DNA from: JABFXX01 sp036489755
GTDB taxonomy: Bacteria > Myxococcota_A > Polyangia > Haliangiales > Haliangiaceae
NCBI GenBank assembly: GCA_036489755.1
Contig: DASXFD010000075.1
Location: forward strand, 1 to 64,000
DNA length: 64,000 nt
Direction of reading: 5' to 3'
Made by a program: the position numbers and the translations under genes. How positions within the stretch are numbered: position 1 is the stretch's first letter; each line of letters begins with the position of its first letter. This document shows, piece after piece, positions 45,186-55,000 of the stretch. The notes beneath the pieces are model-generated. The model was not told where the DNA came from. It saw nothing but the letters and a program-made list of their open reading frames with translations, and made no database searches.

Positions 45186-45776
45186 TCATCCCTCACGCCC
45201 TGATTTCAGCTGTTTCTTGTCTTTATCTTTGTCGAACAGGCGCTGACGTCCGCCATGTCGGTTGTACTGGATCGCGTAGACGACACCTGCGATCCCCGAT
45301 AGAGGCATGATGACCATCAGCACGGGCCACAGCAGCAGGGTCGGCAAGATCTTGCCGGCGAGACCTGCGAGCAGCAGCCACACCGTGGCGGCCGGCACGG
45401 ATTCGCGCAGCGAGCCCGCGTAGAGCCAACCGAGCGGGCCGAGTGCCAGCGACGCGACGCCGGAGATCAGCGCCGACTTCTCGCCCTTGCGCGGCTTGCG
45501 CGCCAGCTCGTTCTTGACGCGGTTGGCGCCGCGCGCGAGCTCGATCGCGCCCGCGAGGCCGTCACCGTCGTCGTCGTCGTCTGGATCGGTCCGCCGTGGC
45601 TTCGACTTCGTGACGATCGCCTGCTGGCGCACGCGCAGCTCGGCTTGCTCCGCTTGCTGCTCGCGCAGCTTTGCGAGCGCGACATCCTTGTGAGCGCGCG
45701 CGGCGTCGGCCTCGGCCTTGACCTCGGCTTCGAGCTCCGCGAGACGCTCTCTTACGCCGCGATCGTCCTCGGCCAC
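45186..45776 (-). CDS. Coiled-coil membrane protein
   Basis: A 196-residue protein from GTG 45776. Residues 1-55 are a charged coiled coil ('RERLAELEAEVKAEADAARA', 'LREQQAEQAELRVRQQ'). An Asp-rich stretch (DPDDDDDGDG) follows, then two or three hydrophobic helices ('GVASLALGPLGWLYAGSL', 'ATVWLLLAGLAGKILPTLLL'), and a Lys-rich tail (DKDKDKKQLK). No signal peptide or enzyme motif. It lies 55 bases upstream of the secreted kinase partner on the same strand and may belong to that operon. Function unknown. Confidence 0.65.
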   Translation of the reverse strand: MAEDDRGVRERLAELEAEVKAEADAARAHKDVALAKLREQQAEQAELRVRQQAIVTKSKPRRTDPDDDDDGDGLAGAIELARGANRVKNELARKPRKGEKSALISGVASLALGPLGWLYAGSLRESVPAATVWLLLAGLAGKILPTLLLWPVLMVIMPLSGIAGVVYAIQYNRHGGRQRLFDKDKDKKQLKSGREG

Positions 45777-45803
45777 CTCGAGACTATGGCATGATCTAGC
45801 GGG

Positions 45804-46145
45804 ATGCGGCTCGTGTGCTCGATCCTCCTGCTGCTCGCGGTGTGCGCGCCTGCGTGTGGCGGCGCGGACACCGACGTGAACGAGCCGCAGACCGCGCGCG
45901 AGAAGCAGCTCGATGAAGCCAGGGCCAACGGCGAGCTCGACGGCAGCGACGACGTGCGACCGTGGGGCGGCTGGCGATATCAGGGCGACCGCAACGAGTG
46001 CTTCTACGTCGTCGGGCGGCGCTGCTTCAAATCGAAGAAGGCCGCGTGCGCGACGGCGTGCCGCGTGCCGGTGAAGACCGCGTCGGCGAAGATGTGCACG
46101 ATCGACGGCGGTGGCCCCGCGTCGGTGACGTGCAACAAGAAGTAG
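45804..46145 (+). CDS. Small Cys-rich lipoprotein
   Basis: A 113-residue lipoprotein, MRLVCSILLLLAVCAPAC, lipobox APAC. A short charged linker leads to a compact domain with six Cys ('NECFYVVGRRCFKSKKAACA', 'TACRVPV', 'MCTI', 'VTCNKK'), probably disulphide-bonded in the periplasm. It is divergent from the coiled-coil gene (27 bases between starts) and its stop is one base from the convergent lipid kinase. Function unknown. Confidence 0.65.
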   Translation: MRLVCSILLLLAVCAPACGGADTDVNEPQTAREKQLDEARANGELDGSDDVRPWGGWRYQGDRNECFYVVGRRCFKSKKAACATACRVPVKTASAKMCTIDGGGPASVTCNKK

Positions 46146-46146
46146 G

Positions 46147-47196
46147 TCACGCCGCTTTGGGCGCGACGACCTTCGGGATCCGCACGCGCGGTCCGACGCG
46201 GAACGAGACTTTCTTGACGTTCCGGTAGTACTCGCCGTCGATCACGGGCTCGAGCAGCTCGTCGCCGCTCGCCTCGATCACCATCGAGCGGCACGGCCGA
46301 TCGAGGAGGTTGCGGCCCTTCATCTCTTCACCGCGCGCCATCCGCGGGATGTTGCGGATGATGCTCCACGGGCTCGGCGTGCCGACGATCGCGTTCATCA
46401 GGCCGGGCTTGTCGGCCTTGCCGAAGAAGCGCAGCACGTTGCCGAGGTTGATCGACATCGACGCGATGTGCACGCCGGTGAACGTCGTGCCGGGCAACAC
46501 CATGCCGTCGAGCGTGACCTTGCACTCGGTCGGCGCGAACACTTCCTTCGCGAACGTGCTGAGGTTGCCGACTTTCGCGAAGCGTGCGAGCGGCGTGAGC
46601 GCGATGGGCGCCGATGCGACGGTGTTCGCGACGACCTTCACGATCGTCGCCGGGTTCGGATCTGGGTGCGCGTAGTACTTCGAGTAGAAGCGCTGGCCGA
46701 TGCCGCCCGCCGCCGATGCAAATCCGTACGTGCGGAACGGGACGATGTTGCCGTCGACGAGCTGCTCGCCGTCGATCACCATCGAGTCGACCTCGGTCTC
46801 CTCGATAATCGTGCCGCCTTCGACGCCGCGGCGGAGCATCGCGAGAATGCCTTCCGCGTCGCCCTGAATGCCGACATTGTTCGCGACGAAGTCGATCGTG
46901 CCGCCCTTCGTCGGCAGCGTCATCGGCAGCGCGACGGCCTGATCGACGAACTCGTCTTCCTGCAGGACCTCCATGCCCATGCGGAGCATCCAGTGCAGTG
47001 CGCCGTCGCCACCGTCGGCGACCCAGTAGCGCGCGCGCTTGCGCAGGAAATCGCGGAGGACTGGCTTGATCGACTCCACCGACAAGGTCTCGTGAACCTC
47101 GCCGAGAGATCCGACGATCCGCTGCAACCGCTCCGCCCGATCCGGGCGGTTACGGTTCTTACGGCTGTTCGGATTCGTGATGACGCCGATTTGCAT
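46147..47196 (-). CDS. Diacylglycerol/sphingosine kinase-family lipid kinase
   Basis: A 349-residue protein from ATG 47196. The DAGK catalytic fold begins 'IGVITNPNSRKNRN' with the nucleotide loop 'ADGGDGALH' (residues 61-67; the usual GGDGT has Ala for Thr). Downstream 'PFRTYGFASAAGGIGQRFYS' and 'GTTFTGVHIASMSINLGN' match the two-domain DgkB/YegS-like layout. It would phosphorylate diacylglycerol or a related lipid at the membrane using ATP. It is not in an obvious operon; the crotonase gene on the same strand ends about 160 bases upstream. Confidence 0.8.
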   Translation of the reverse strand: MQIGVITNPNSRKNRNRPDRAERLQRIVGSLGEVHETLSVESIKPVLRDFLRKRARYWVADGGDGALHWMLRMGMEVLQEDEFVDQAVALPMTLPTKGGTIDFVANNVGIQGDAEGILAMLRRGVEGGTIIEETEVDSMVIDGEQLVDGNIVPFRTYGFASAAGGIGQRFYSKYYAHPDPNPATIVKVVANTVASAPIALTPLARFAKVGNLSTFAKEVFAPTECKVTLDGMVLPGTTFTGVHIASMSINLGNVLRFFGKADKPGLMNAIVGTPSPWSIIRNIPRMARGEEMKGRNLLDRPCRSMVIEASGDELLEPVIDGEYYRNVKKVSFRVGPRVRIPKVVAPKAA

Positions 47197-47358
47197 CTGG
47201 ACCGACCAGTAGCAAGACTCGGGCGAGACGCGGCGCGTCGTAACCGACGAGAATCACGTGCCAGAATCGACGACAAACCCGGGAGCTGCGTAGGCCGTTA
47301 CGCGGAAGGTGGATAAGGGTGGCGGCAGCGTGGCGGCGAGATGCCAACCGAATGCGGA

Positions 47359-48135
47359 TCACCGGCCGGTAAAGATCGGATCGCGCTTCGCGAGTAACGC
47401 GGCGATTCCCTCTCGGCAATCGTCGGTGGCGATCGTCTCGGCCTGCGCGTACGCCTCGGCGTCGGCGGCTTCGCGCACGGCGAGCGCGAGCCCGCGACGA
47501 ATCGCCGCCTTCGTCGCGCGCACGGCGATCGGCGCGTTCGCCGCGATTGATCGCGCGAGCTCCATCGCGTGCGGCAGCACGTCGTCGTTCGGCAACGCGC
47601 GATTCAAGATGCCGAGCGACGCCGCTTCGATCCCATCGACGAGCCGGCCCGTGAACAACAGCTCGTTCGCGCGCGGCAAGCCGACGACGCGCGGCAACAG
47701 GTAGCTGATCGCCATGCCGGGCGCGAGGCCGAGCTTCACGAAGTTCGCGCCGTACTTCGCGCGCTCGGCGCCGACGCGCAGGTCGCACGCGAGCGCCAAG
47801 CCGAAGCCGCCGCCGACGGTGTGACCGTTGAGCGCGGCGATCACCGGCACCTCGAAGTCGAGCACGGACAGAAACGGTGCGTACATCGCGTACGAGCGCT
47901 CGTGCGGCGTGCCGTTGGATCGCTGCAACGTCGACTTGAAGTCGGCGCCCGACGAGAAGCAGCTGCCGGTGCCGGTGATCACCACGCAGCGCGTGCTCGC
48001 GTCCGCGCGTGCAGCCGCGCTCGCGCCCGAGAACGCGTCGAGCAGCTCCGGCGTCATGCTGTTGCGGTTGTCGGGTCGGTCGAGCGTGATGACGCCCACC
48101 GGGCCCTCGGCGTGGTAGCGGACCGCGTCTGCCAT
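47359..48135 (-). CDS. Crotonase-fold protein lacking both hydratase glutamates
   Basis: A 258-residue enoyl-CoA hydratase/isomerase-family protein from ATG 48135. The oxyanion-hole segments are present ('CFSSGADFK', 'HTVGGG'), so acyl-CoA binding is expected. The two catalytic Glu of true hydratases (rat E144 and E164) fall at Gly112 and Phe132 here, in 'GGGFGLALACD' and 'KYGANFVKLG'. It is therefore probably not a hydratase; other crotonase reactions (isomerase, hydrolase, decarboxylase) use different residues. A perfect 8-bp dyad lies 14 bases upstream of its start. Confidence 0.82.
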   Translation of the reverse strand: MADAVRYHAEGPVGVITLDRPDNRNSMTPELLDAFSGASAAARADASTRCVVITGTGSCFSSGADFKSTLQRSNGTPHERSYAMYAPFLSVLDFEVPVIAALNGHTVGGGFGLALACDLRVGAERAKYGANFVKLGLAPGMAISYLLPRVVGLPRANELLFTGRLVDGIEAASLGILNRALPNDDVLPHAMELARSIAANAPIAVRATKAAIRRGLALAVREAADAEAYAQAETIATDDCREGIAALLAKRDPIFTGR

Positions 48136-48148
48136 GCCTGCAAGTTTC

Positions 48149-48170
48149 GCAGAACCGCTGCTGGTTCTGC
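48149..48170. promoter_or_regulatory. Perfect 8-bp inverted repeat, candidate operator
   Basis: GCAGAACC (48149-48156), loop GCTGCT, GGTTCTGC (48163-48170). It is centred about 25 bases upstream of the crotonase start and about 100 bases before the divergent secreted protein. It may regulate one or both genes, or form a leader hairpin. Confidence 0.4.
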
Positions 48171-48257
48171 ATGTGGTTGCGGCCCTTTCCGACGTGATCT
48201 CGACGAGTTGGCTCGTGGCCCGAGCGCTGCAATTCAGTCGGGTCAAGGAGAAACGTC

Positions 48258-48848
48258 ATGAACATCAAGGCGCTCATCACTACTGCTGCAGTGCTCGTCG
48301 GTACCTCGGCCGCCGCGTTCGCCGGCCCGCGCGTCGAAGTTGTTCGCGATCGCGCTCCGGTCGCAGTTCGCGTCGAGCGCCCGGTTGTCGAGCACACTCG
48401 GCCGATCGTCGTCGAGCATGCTCGCCCGGATCGCCCGCTCGGCCACGGCCCGGTCGTCATCGAGCGCGGCGGCATCGGTCGCCCGGTCGTGATTCACCCG
48501 GTGTGGCACCCGATCATTCGCCCGATCGTTCGCGACATCGTGATCGGCGCGTACGTCGGCGCCCCCTGCGGCGACGGCCTCACGACCATCGGCTCGTTCG
48601 ACGTCGCGTTCGACGGCACGCAGAACCTCGACCTCGGCGCGGGCCGCACGATCGGCGACCTTCGGATCGCCGGCGATTCCAGCACCGAAATCTACAACGT
48701 GACCGTCACGTACGCGGACGGCGAGACGCAGACGATCAACTGCGACCACTACGGCTCGTTCGAGACCGATCTCGGCGGCAACCTCGTGACGAACCTCAGC
48801 ATCAATGCCGACCACCCGACGACCGCGCCGCTGCAAGTCCAAGCCTGA
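48258..48848 (+). CDS. Secreted protein with Pro/Arg/Val-rich segment
   Basis: A 196-residue protein. AAGGAG lies 8 bases before ATG 48258; signal peptide MNIKALITTAAVLVGTSAAA, cleaved after AFA. Residues about 25-95 are an Arg/Pro/Val/His-rich low-complexity region ('VEHTRPIVVEHARPDRPLGH'). The C-terminal 100 residues are a beta-sandwich-like domain ('TTIGSFDVAFDGTQNLDL', 'STEIYNVTVTYADGETQTIN'). No lipobox, so it is a periplasmic or exported protein. The inverted-repeat element begins on the base after its stop codon. Function unknown. Confidence 0.75.
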   Translation: MNIKALITTAAVLVGTSAAAFAGPRVEVVRDRAPVAVRVERPVVEHTRPIVVEHARPDRPLGHGPVVIERGGIGRPVVIHPVWHPIIRPIVRDIVIGAYVGAPCGDGLTTIGSFDVAFDGTQNLDLGAGRTIGDLRIAGDSSTEIYNVTVTYADGETQTINCDHYGSFETDLGGNLVTNLSINADHPTTAPLQVQA

Positions 48849-49083
48849 GGGGACGGTCTACACTAACGAAACTTGCGACGCGCAAGCTTCGAGAATCGCG
48901 GGACCCAAAGGGACGCACTAAAGCGAACGAGGCTGCGGCGCGAAAAGCCGCGGCTTCTTCGCGTTCTGCGTTTCGGCGAATCCGTGAGGTGCCGTAAAAC
49001 GCGCTCGCTTTAGTCCGTCCCTCGACGGCCTAACGAACTCGCGTGGTTACGCAGCGCAAGTTTCGTTAGTGTAGACCGTCCCC
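48849..49083. mobile_element. 235-bp MITE/REPIN-like element with 29-bp perfect terminal inverted repeats
   Basis: The ends are exact reverse complements over 29 bases: left 48849-48877 begins GGGGACGGTCTACAC, right 49055-49083 ends GTGTAGACCGTCCCC. Internal segments also pair: GGGACGCACTAAAGCG near 48909 with CGCTTTAGTCCGTCCC near 49012, and an inner GCGGC/GCCGC hairpin. There is no open frame, so it would need a transposase elsewhere, as REPINs do with Y1 (RAYT) transposases. It lies exactly between two convergent stop codons, with its last C being the first template base of the neighbour's stop. Transcribed, it would fold into a long hairpin and could serve as a two-way terminator. Confidence 0.75.
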
Positions 49084-52000
49084 TAGTTGAGCTCGTCGAG
49101 GAACTGCTGCGCGTCGGCGAACGCGGGATCTTCACGCAGCGCCTTCTTCGCCCACAGCTCGGCCTTCGCGCGATTGCCGCGCGCGTGCTCGATCTTCGCT
49201 TCCCAGAGCAGCGCCATCGGCCGCGTGACCGGCGACGGATTGTCCATCAGCGTGATCGCGCGCAGCGGCTTGAGCGCGAGCTCGTAGTCGCCGATCTCGG
49301 TGGCGAGCTGCGCGAGCTCGGCGGCCACTTCGGCGTTCTTGCGATCGACGTCGAACGCCTTCTTGAGCCAGTTGAGCTGGCCGTCTTTGTCGTTGAGCAT
49401 CGCGCACACGCGGCCCATCCGCTGTTGCGCGACCGCGAGCTCCGGCGTGCGCTTCTTCTGCGCCGAGATCGCGGCCTCGAGCGTGCGGCCCGCGTCTTCG
49501 AGCTGACCGCTCGTGATCAGCACGTCGACGTTGAGCATCAACGCGCCGTGATCGTCGGGCTGGAGCTCGAGCGCCTTTTGCGCCGGGACCTGCGCGCCGG
49601 CCGCATCTTCGAGCTGGTAGAGCAGCAGCTCGGCGGCCCGCCGGTAGTTGGCGTAGCGCGCGGCCGGATCGCTGCCGTGCTCGGCGTCGGCGATCAGGAT
49701 GCCCGCGAGCTGGCGGAACTCGCCGGCTGCTTCGTACGAGTCGCGCAGGCGATCGCGGATGACCTCGACGCCGGGCTGCGCCTGGTGCACGAGCTCGAGC
49801 ACCGTCACGGCCTCGCCGGGGCGGCCCGACTTCACCGATGCATCGACGACGCGCAGCGCCGCCGTCACTTGATCGGGACCTTCGGTGACGTACGCGAGCC
49901 GTGTCGCCGCGGCTGCAACGCCGTCCCAGTGCTCGATCGACTCGTCGAGATCGCACAGCATGTACAACGGCTCGGCGTCGCGCGTGTCGCGTTCGATCCA
50001 AGCGACGAGGAACGAACGGCCGCGCTCGAGATCGCCGTGCTGCACGAGCAGCTTCGAAAGCTCGAGCGTCGCTCGGCGCTCGGTCGGCATGTCGCCGTCG
50101 CGCTCGGCACGCGCGCGCAGCCGTTCGAGCCCGTTGACGAGGCTCTCGCTCACGCGCTCCTTGTCGTGGCCGTACGCTTCGGTGAGGTCCTGCACCGCCG
50201 ATGCGTCGTCGCCGAGTTGCTGGCGGAAGCTCGCGCGCAGCATGAGCAGGCCGGTGCGGCTCGCACCCTCGACGGTCGCGAGCGCTTCGCCGATCGCGCG
50301 TTGCGCGGCATCGAGCTCACCGGCGGCCGCGAGCGCCGCCGCGTGATCGGTCACCAGCTCGATGACCTGCGGTGCGCGCTGGCGCGCCTTGCGCAGCACT
50401 TCGGCCGCTTTGAGCGGCTGGCCGAGGAAGCCCGAGTACACGCTCGCGGCTTCGCGCAGGCGCTGCACGCCGGCGGTATCGCCGAGCCGTTCGGCGTCGC
50501 GCACCATCAGCTCGGCGAGCTCGGCCCATTGCTCGTGGTCGCGGTACCACTGCTCGAGGCGGTTGTGGATCGCGGCGTCCTCGGGCGCGCTCTTGTGCGC
50601 GAGCTCGAGCGTGCGCTGCACGCCTTTGAAGTCACCGGCGGCTTCCCACATCGTCGCGAGCTTGCCGGCGAGCGACGGTGCGCGCTCCGGGCTCTCGACC
50701 GCGAGCAGGCGTTCCATCAGCAGCGCGCCCTCGCGCGGGTTGGCGATGCCGTCGCTGTCGAGCCGCGCGACGACGCGCCGCAAGATCTCGCGATCGTCGG
50801 GCGCGATCACGAGCGCCGCACGATACACGCGCACGGCGTCGGGCGAGCCCTGCTTCTCGAGCAGCTCGCCGAGCCGCAGCGCGACGTCGACCGTCGAGTC
50901 GCGGTGGCCGCGCCGCTGCGCATCCTCGAACCGCGACCACAGGAACTCGGCGATCCCGTCGTCGTCACCGAGCTCGCGCAGCGTCTCTTCGTAGAGCTGT
51001 GCGGCCTCGAGGTTGTCGGGATCGTCGCGCAGGCCGTCGCGCAGCACGTCGAGCGCGTCGTGGTGGCGCTTCAAGTTCTCGATCAGGAACTTCGCGTGCT
51101 CGATGCGCAGCGCGTTGCGCTCGGCCGGCGTCATCAATGCCGGCAACGTCGAGCTGACCACACTGCCGAGGCGATCGCCGTCGCCGAGCTCGCGATAGAT
51201 CGTGAGCAGCGGCTGCCACACGGCGCGATCGGCGGGGCTGCGCTCGCGCAGGAACTCGTAGACGTCGGCGGCGAGATCGATCTTGCGGTGTGCCAGCGCG
51301 CGCGTCGCGATGCGCATCAGCAAGCCATCGACTTGCTCGGGCTCGACGATCGGCGCGATCTCGTACGTCAGATCGCGCGCCTGCGCGAGATCGTTCGCGG
51401 CGAGCCGGCGCTCGGCGAGCGCGAGCACGGCCCACGGCGCGGAGCCGAGGCCGTCGGCGGTATCGCGTGCGGCTGCGACGGCGCGCACGAGCAGCGCCTC
51501 GGCGCGTGCGTCTTGCACGAGCTCGACGGCGAGATCGACGGCCTCGCGGATCTGCGTGGGCGACGCCGACGACAACCCGGCGCGGCGCTCGAGGAAGTCG
51601 AGCAACAGCTCCTGATCGCCGCCGTTGCGCGCGACGCGCTCGTACATGCCGAGGATCTTTTCGTCGTCGGGCTGGTGAACGGCGGCGAGCTTGAGCAGGC
51701 GGCCGGCTTGGCCCCAGCGCGGCTCGGCGGCAAATGCGCGCTCGAGCAGATCGATGCCCTGCTTGCGACGCGTGTCGCTGCCGATGAAGATTTCGGAGAG
51801 CCGGTAGAGTGCGTCGACTTGTTGCGGCGTCGGCTCGCTGTCGGTGCCGGCGAGCTCGAACATCTTATCGAGCGTGCGCGCTTGCTCGGCGGTATCGCCG
51901 AGTGCGGCCGCGACGCGCGCCTGTGCGTAGAACGCTTCGGCGAGCTTCTCGCCGAGGATCTCGACGCGGCGATACAGGTTCGCCGCGCCGCGCAGATCGC

Positions 52001-55000
52001 CGGCGTCTTGCTCGAGCGCCTCGCCGGCCTTCATCAGGATCGCCGCGATCAGCGGCGGATCGTCCTTGCGGCGCAATCTGTCGACGACCGACTCGATCGC
52101 CTCGACGTACTTCACTGTCGAGCCGATGCGCTTCGCGAGCTCGCGGCTGCGCTCGTGCAGATCCAACCGCGACGGCACCGCGTTGATCGCTTTGATCAGC
52201 GAGTCGAGCGCGTCGTTCGGGCGATGCAGCTGCTGGTCGAGCGCCTCGGCCATGTCGCCGAGCATGCGCGCCTGCGATTGCGGCTCGGGATTCGTCGCGA
52301 GCCGCTTCTCGAGCACCTCGAGCAAGCGCTGGCCCTCGCCGTGGGCGAGCAGCGAGCGCCGCAACCGGCGCACGCCGGCGTCGGACTGGATCGCCGATTC
52401 CATCGCCGACTCGAGCAGCTCCTTCGCCTGATCGTCTTCGCCGCGCGACTTGGCGAGCTGGTGCAGCTCGTACAGCACCTCGCTCGGGCCGACCGCGTTC
52501 TCGTCGTCGCCGGGCGGCGTGCGGCGCACCACGAGCAAGAGCCCGCGATACGTGCGCTCGGCCTTGTCGACCTGACCCGCGGCGCGCGCCATTTCGGCGA
52601 GCTCTTTCTGGATCGACGCGTTCGTCGCGTCCATCTTCGACGCGGAGTCCATCTCCGCCATCGCTTCGTCGATCTTGCCTTCGGCTTGCGCGACGCGCGC
52701 GAGCTCGACGTGCAAGGCAGCACGCTCGGGCGAGCGGCGGCGGCCGAAATCGGCGATCAGCTCGCCGAGCAGTGCGCGCGCCTCGACCAACTTGCCGGCG
52801 ACGCGCTGGCCGGTCGCGAGCGCGGTGCGTAGGTCCTTGTCGGTCGGATCGAGTGCGAGCGCGGTCTCGAGCGCGGGAATCGCGTGCGCCGGCGAGCCGA
52901 GCTTGTGCAGATAGATCGAGACAGCCTCTCGCGAGAACTCGCGCGCAAGCTTCTCTTCGTCCTTCAGCAGCGGCAGCGAGCGCGTGAGGTGGCGCGCGAG
53001 CGGCTCCCACAGCTCGGCCTTGCGATACAGATCGGCGAGCAGCTTGCGCAGCTCGATCGCGGGCATCTTGTCGTCGACGTTGACCTCGATCGCAGCGATC
53101 GCGCGGTCCGGCTGGTTCGCCGCGAGGTGCGCCTTTGCGAGTTGGCCGACGACAAGCAGCCGCTCGCTCGGCGACACGGTGCCGAGCAAGCTCTCGAGCC
53201 ACGGCACGGCCTGCGCCGACTGACCGCGCTCGAGGTTGAGCCGCGCGAGCGCGCGCAGCGAATCCGACGTGGGTGCGAGCGCGACGACGCGGCGGTGACC
53301 GCTGATCGCGCGCTCGACCTCCTTCGTATCGTGCTCGGCGACGCCCGCGTAGCGCGACCACAGCTTCGACGCGCGCGGTAAGTCGCCGGCGGTCTCGAGT
53401 CGCTGCGCCTGATTTTCGAGCAGGTCGGCGAGCTGGCGGTGCTGGCCCTTGCTCGACAACAGCTGGGCGACTGCATCGATCGATGCCTCGTGACCGGGCC
53501 GATCTTCGAGGTTGGCGCGCAGCGCATCGAGCCGGCCGCCGCGTTCCTCGACGATGCCGACGAGCTTGGCGAGCTCGAGCCGCAGCTCGAGCTTGCGATC
53601 CTGATCGGTCTCGAGGCCGAGCTGGATCTGGCGGAGCGTGAGCAGCTCGGGCACGCGATCCTCGACGGCGAGCAAGTGCGCGAGCCGCTCGATCACTTCG
53701 AGATCGTTCGGCTGAGACACCAACACGCCGCGGTACATGTCGATCGCGGCGGCGTTGTCGCCGAGCTCGACGGTCGCGAGTTGCGCGGCGCGCAGCCGCA
53801 TGTCGCGGCGCGTGGCCTGATCGAACGGCAGGCGCGCGGCCTCGATCAACGTGTCGACGGCGGCGCGCGCGCGACCTCCGGTCCGATAAAGATCGACGAG
53901 CCCGTCGATCGCCCACTTCGCGACGGCATCGACGGAGCGCGCGGAGCGAATCGCGGCAGTGCCGCGCCACGCCGCGGTCGCCCGGCCGAGCACGGCCGAC
54001 AAGATCTGCAGCGCTTGCTCGCGCTCGCCGAGCTTGGACGCGACGTCGGCCGAGCCGACGAGCGCGTCGAGATCCTTGCCATCGGCGTCGGCGAGCCTGC
54101 GCAGGGCGTCGAGCAGCTGCTGCGATCCGGACGCGCCGGCTTGCTCGCGCTCGAGCGTGACGAGGTCTTGCAGCCACGCGAGCCGATCGCCGCCGAGCTC
54201 GAGTGCTCGGCGCAGCGACGCGATCGCCGCCGCTCGGTCTTTGCGGCCGTCGCGATGCAGCGCGGAGAGGCGATGCTGATATTGCGCCGCGACCGCGCCG
54301 GGCAGCTTGTGCTTGTCGAGCGCCGCCGCGAGCGCGCTCGCGAGCTGATCACGCGCTTCGGGCGCGCCGCTTTGCTGCGCCCCGCTCTCGAGGATCGACA
54401 GCAGCTCGTCATCGAACGCTTCGCGCACGCTCGCGTGCCGCACGACGACGCTCGCGACGTCGGCCCACTTGCCGAGCCGCGCGCCGAGCGTGGCGAACGC
54501 TTGCACGGGCCGGCGATTGCCGGGCTCGGTCTCGGCGACTTGCTGGTACGCCTCGGCGGCTTGCGCCGCGTCGTTGAGATGATCGGCAGCGAGGTCGGCG
54601 TACGCGAGGCGCAGCCGTGCGGTCTCGCGCTTGTCGGTCGCGCCGAGCGCGGCGATCGCCTCGATGTACGCGATGCCGAGCGTCGTGTAGTCGCCGACGG
54701 AGCGGGCGAGCGACTGCAGCTGGTTCTCGATCAGCTGATCGCGCGGCGCGAGCGGGAACGCGCGCGACAGATCGGCGAGTGCGCCGGCGGCGTCGTGCTT
54801 GTGCTCGAGGCGAAGCTGCGCGGCTTCGCGGAGCAGCGCGAGCTTCGTCTTGTCGTCGGGCGCCTCGGCGAGGCGAGCGGGCAAGAGATCGAGCACGCCG
54901 GTGACGTCGTTCGTGGTGCGCATCGCCTGCGCGAGCGCATCGGCGGAGGCCGCGCGCGTCGACGCGACCTCGAGCAAGCCGGTGAGCCCGGCGCGAGCTT

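Noticed and set aside
49185..52832. Plus-strand 1,215-residue open frame opposite the giant TPR gene
   Set aside because: It is a codon-bias shadow: Arg/Leu/Glu-rich composition, no start signal or motif, and the TPR pattern is clear on the other strand.
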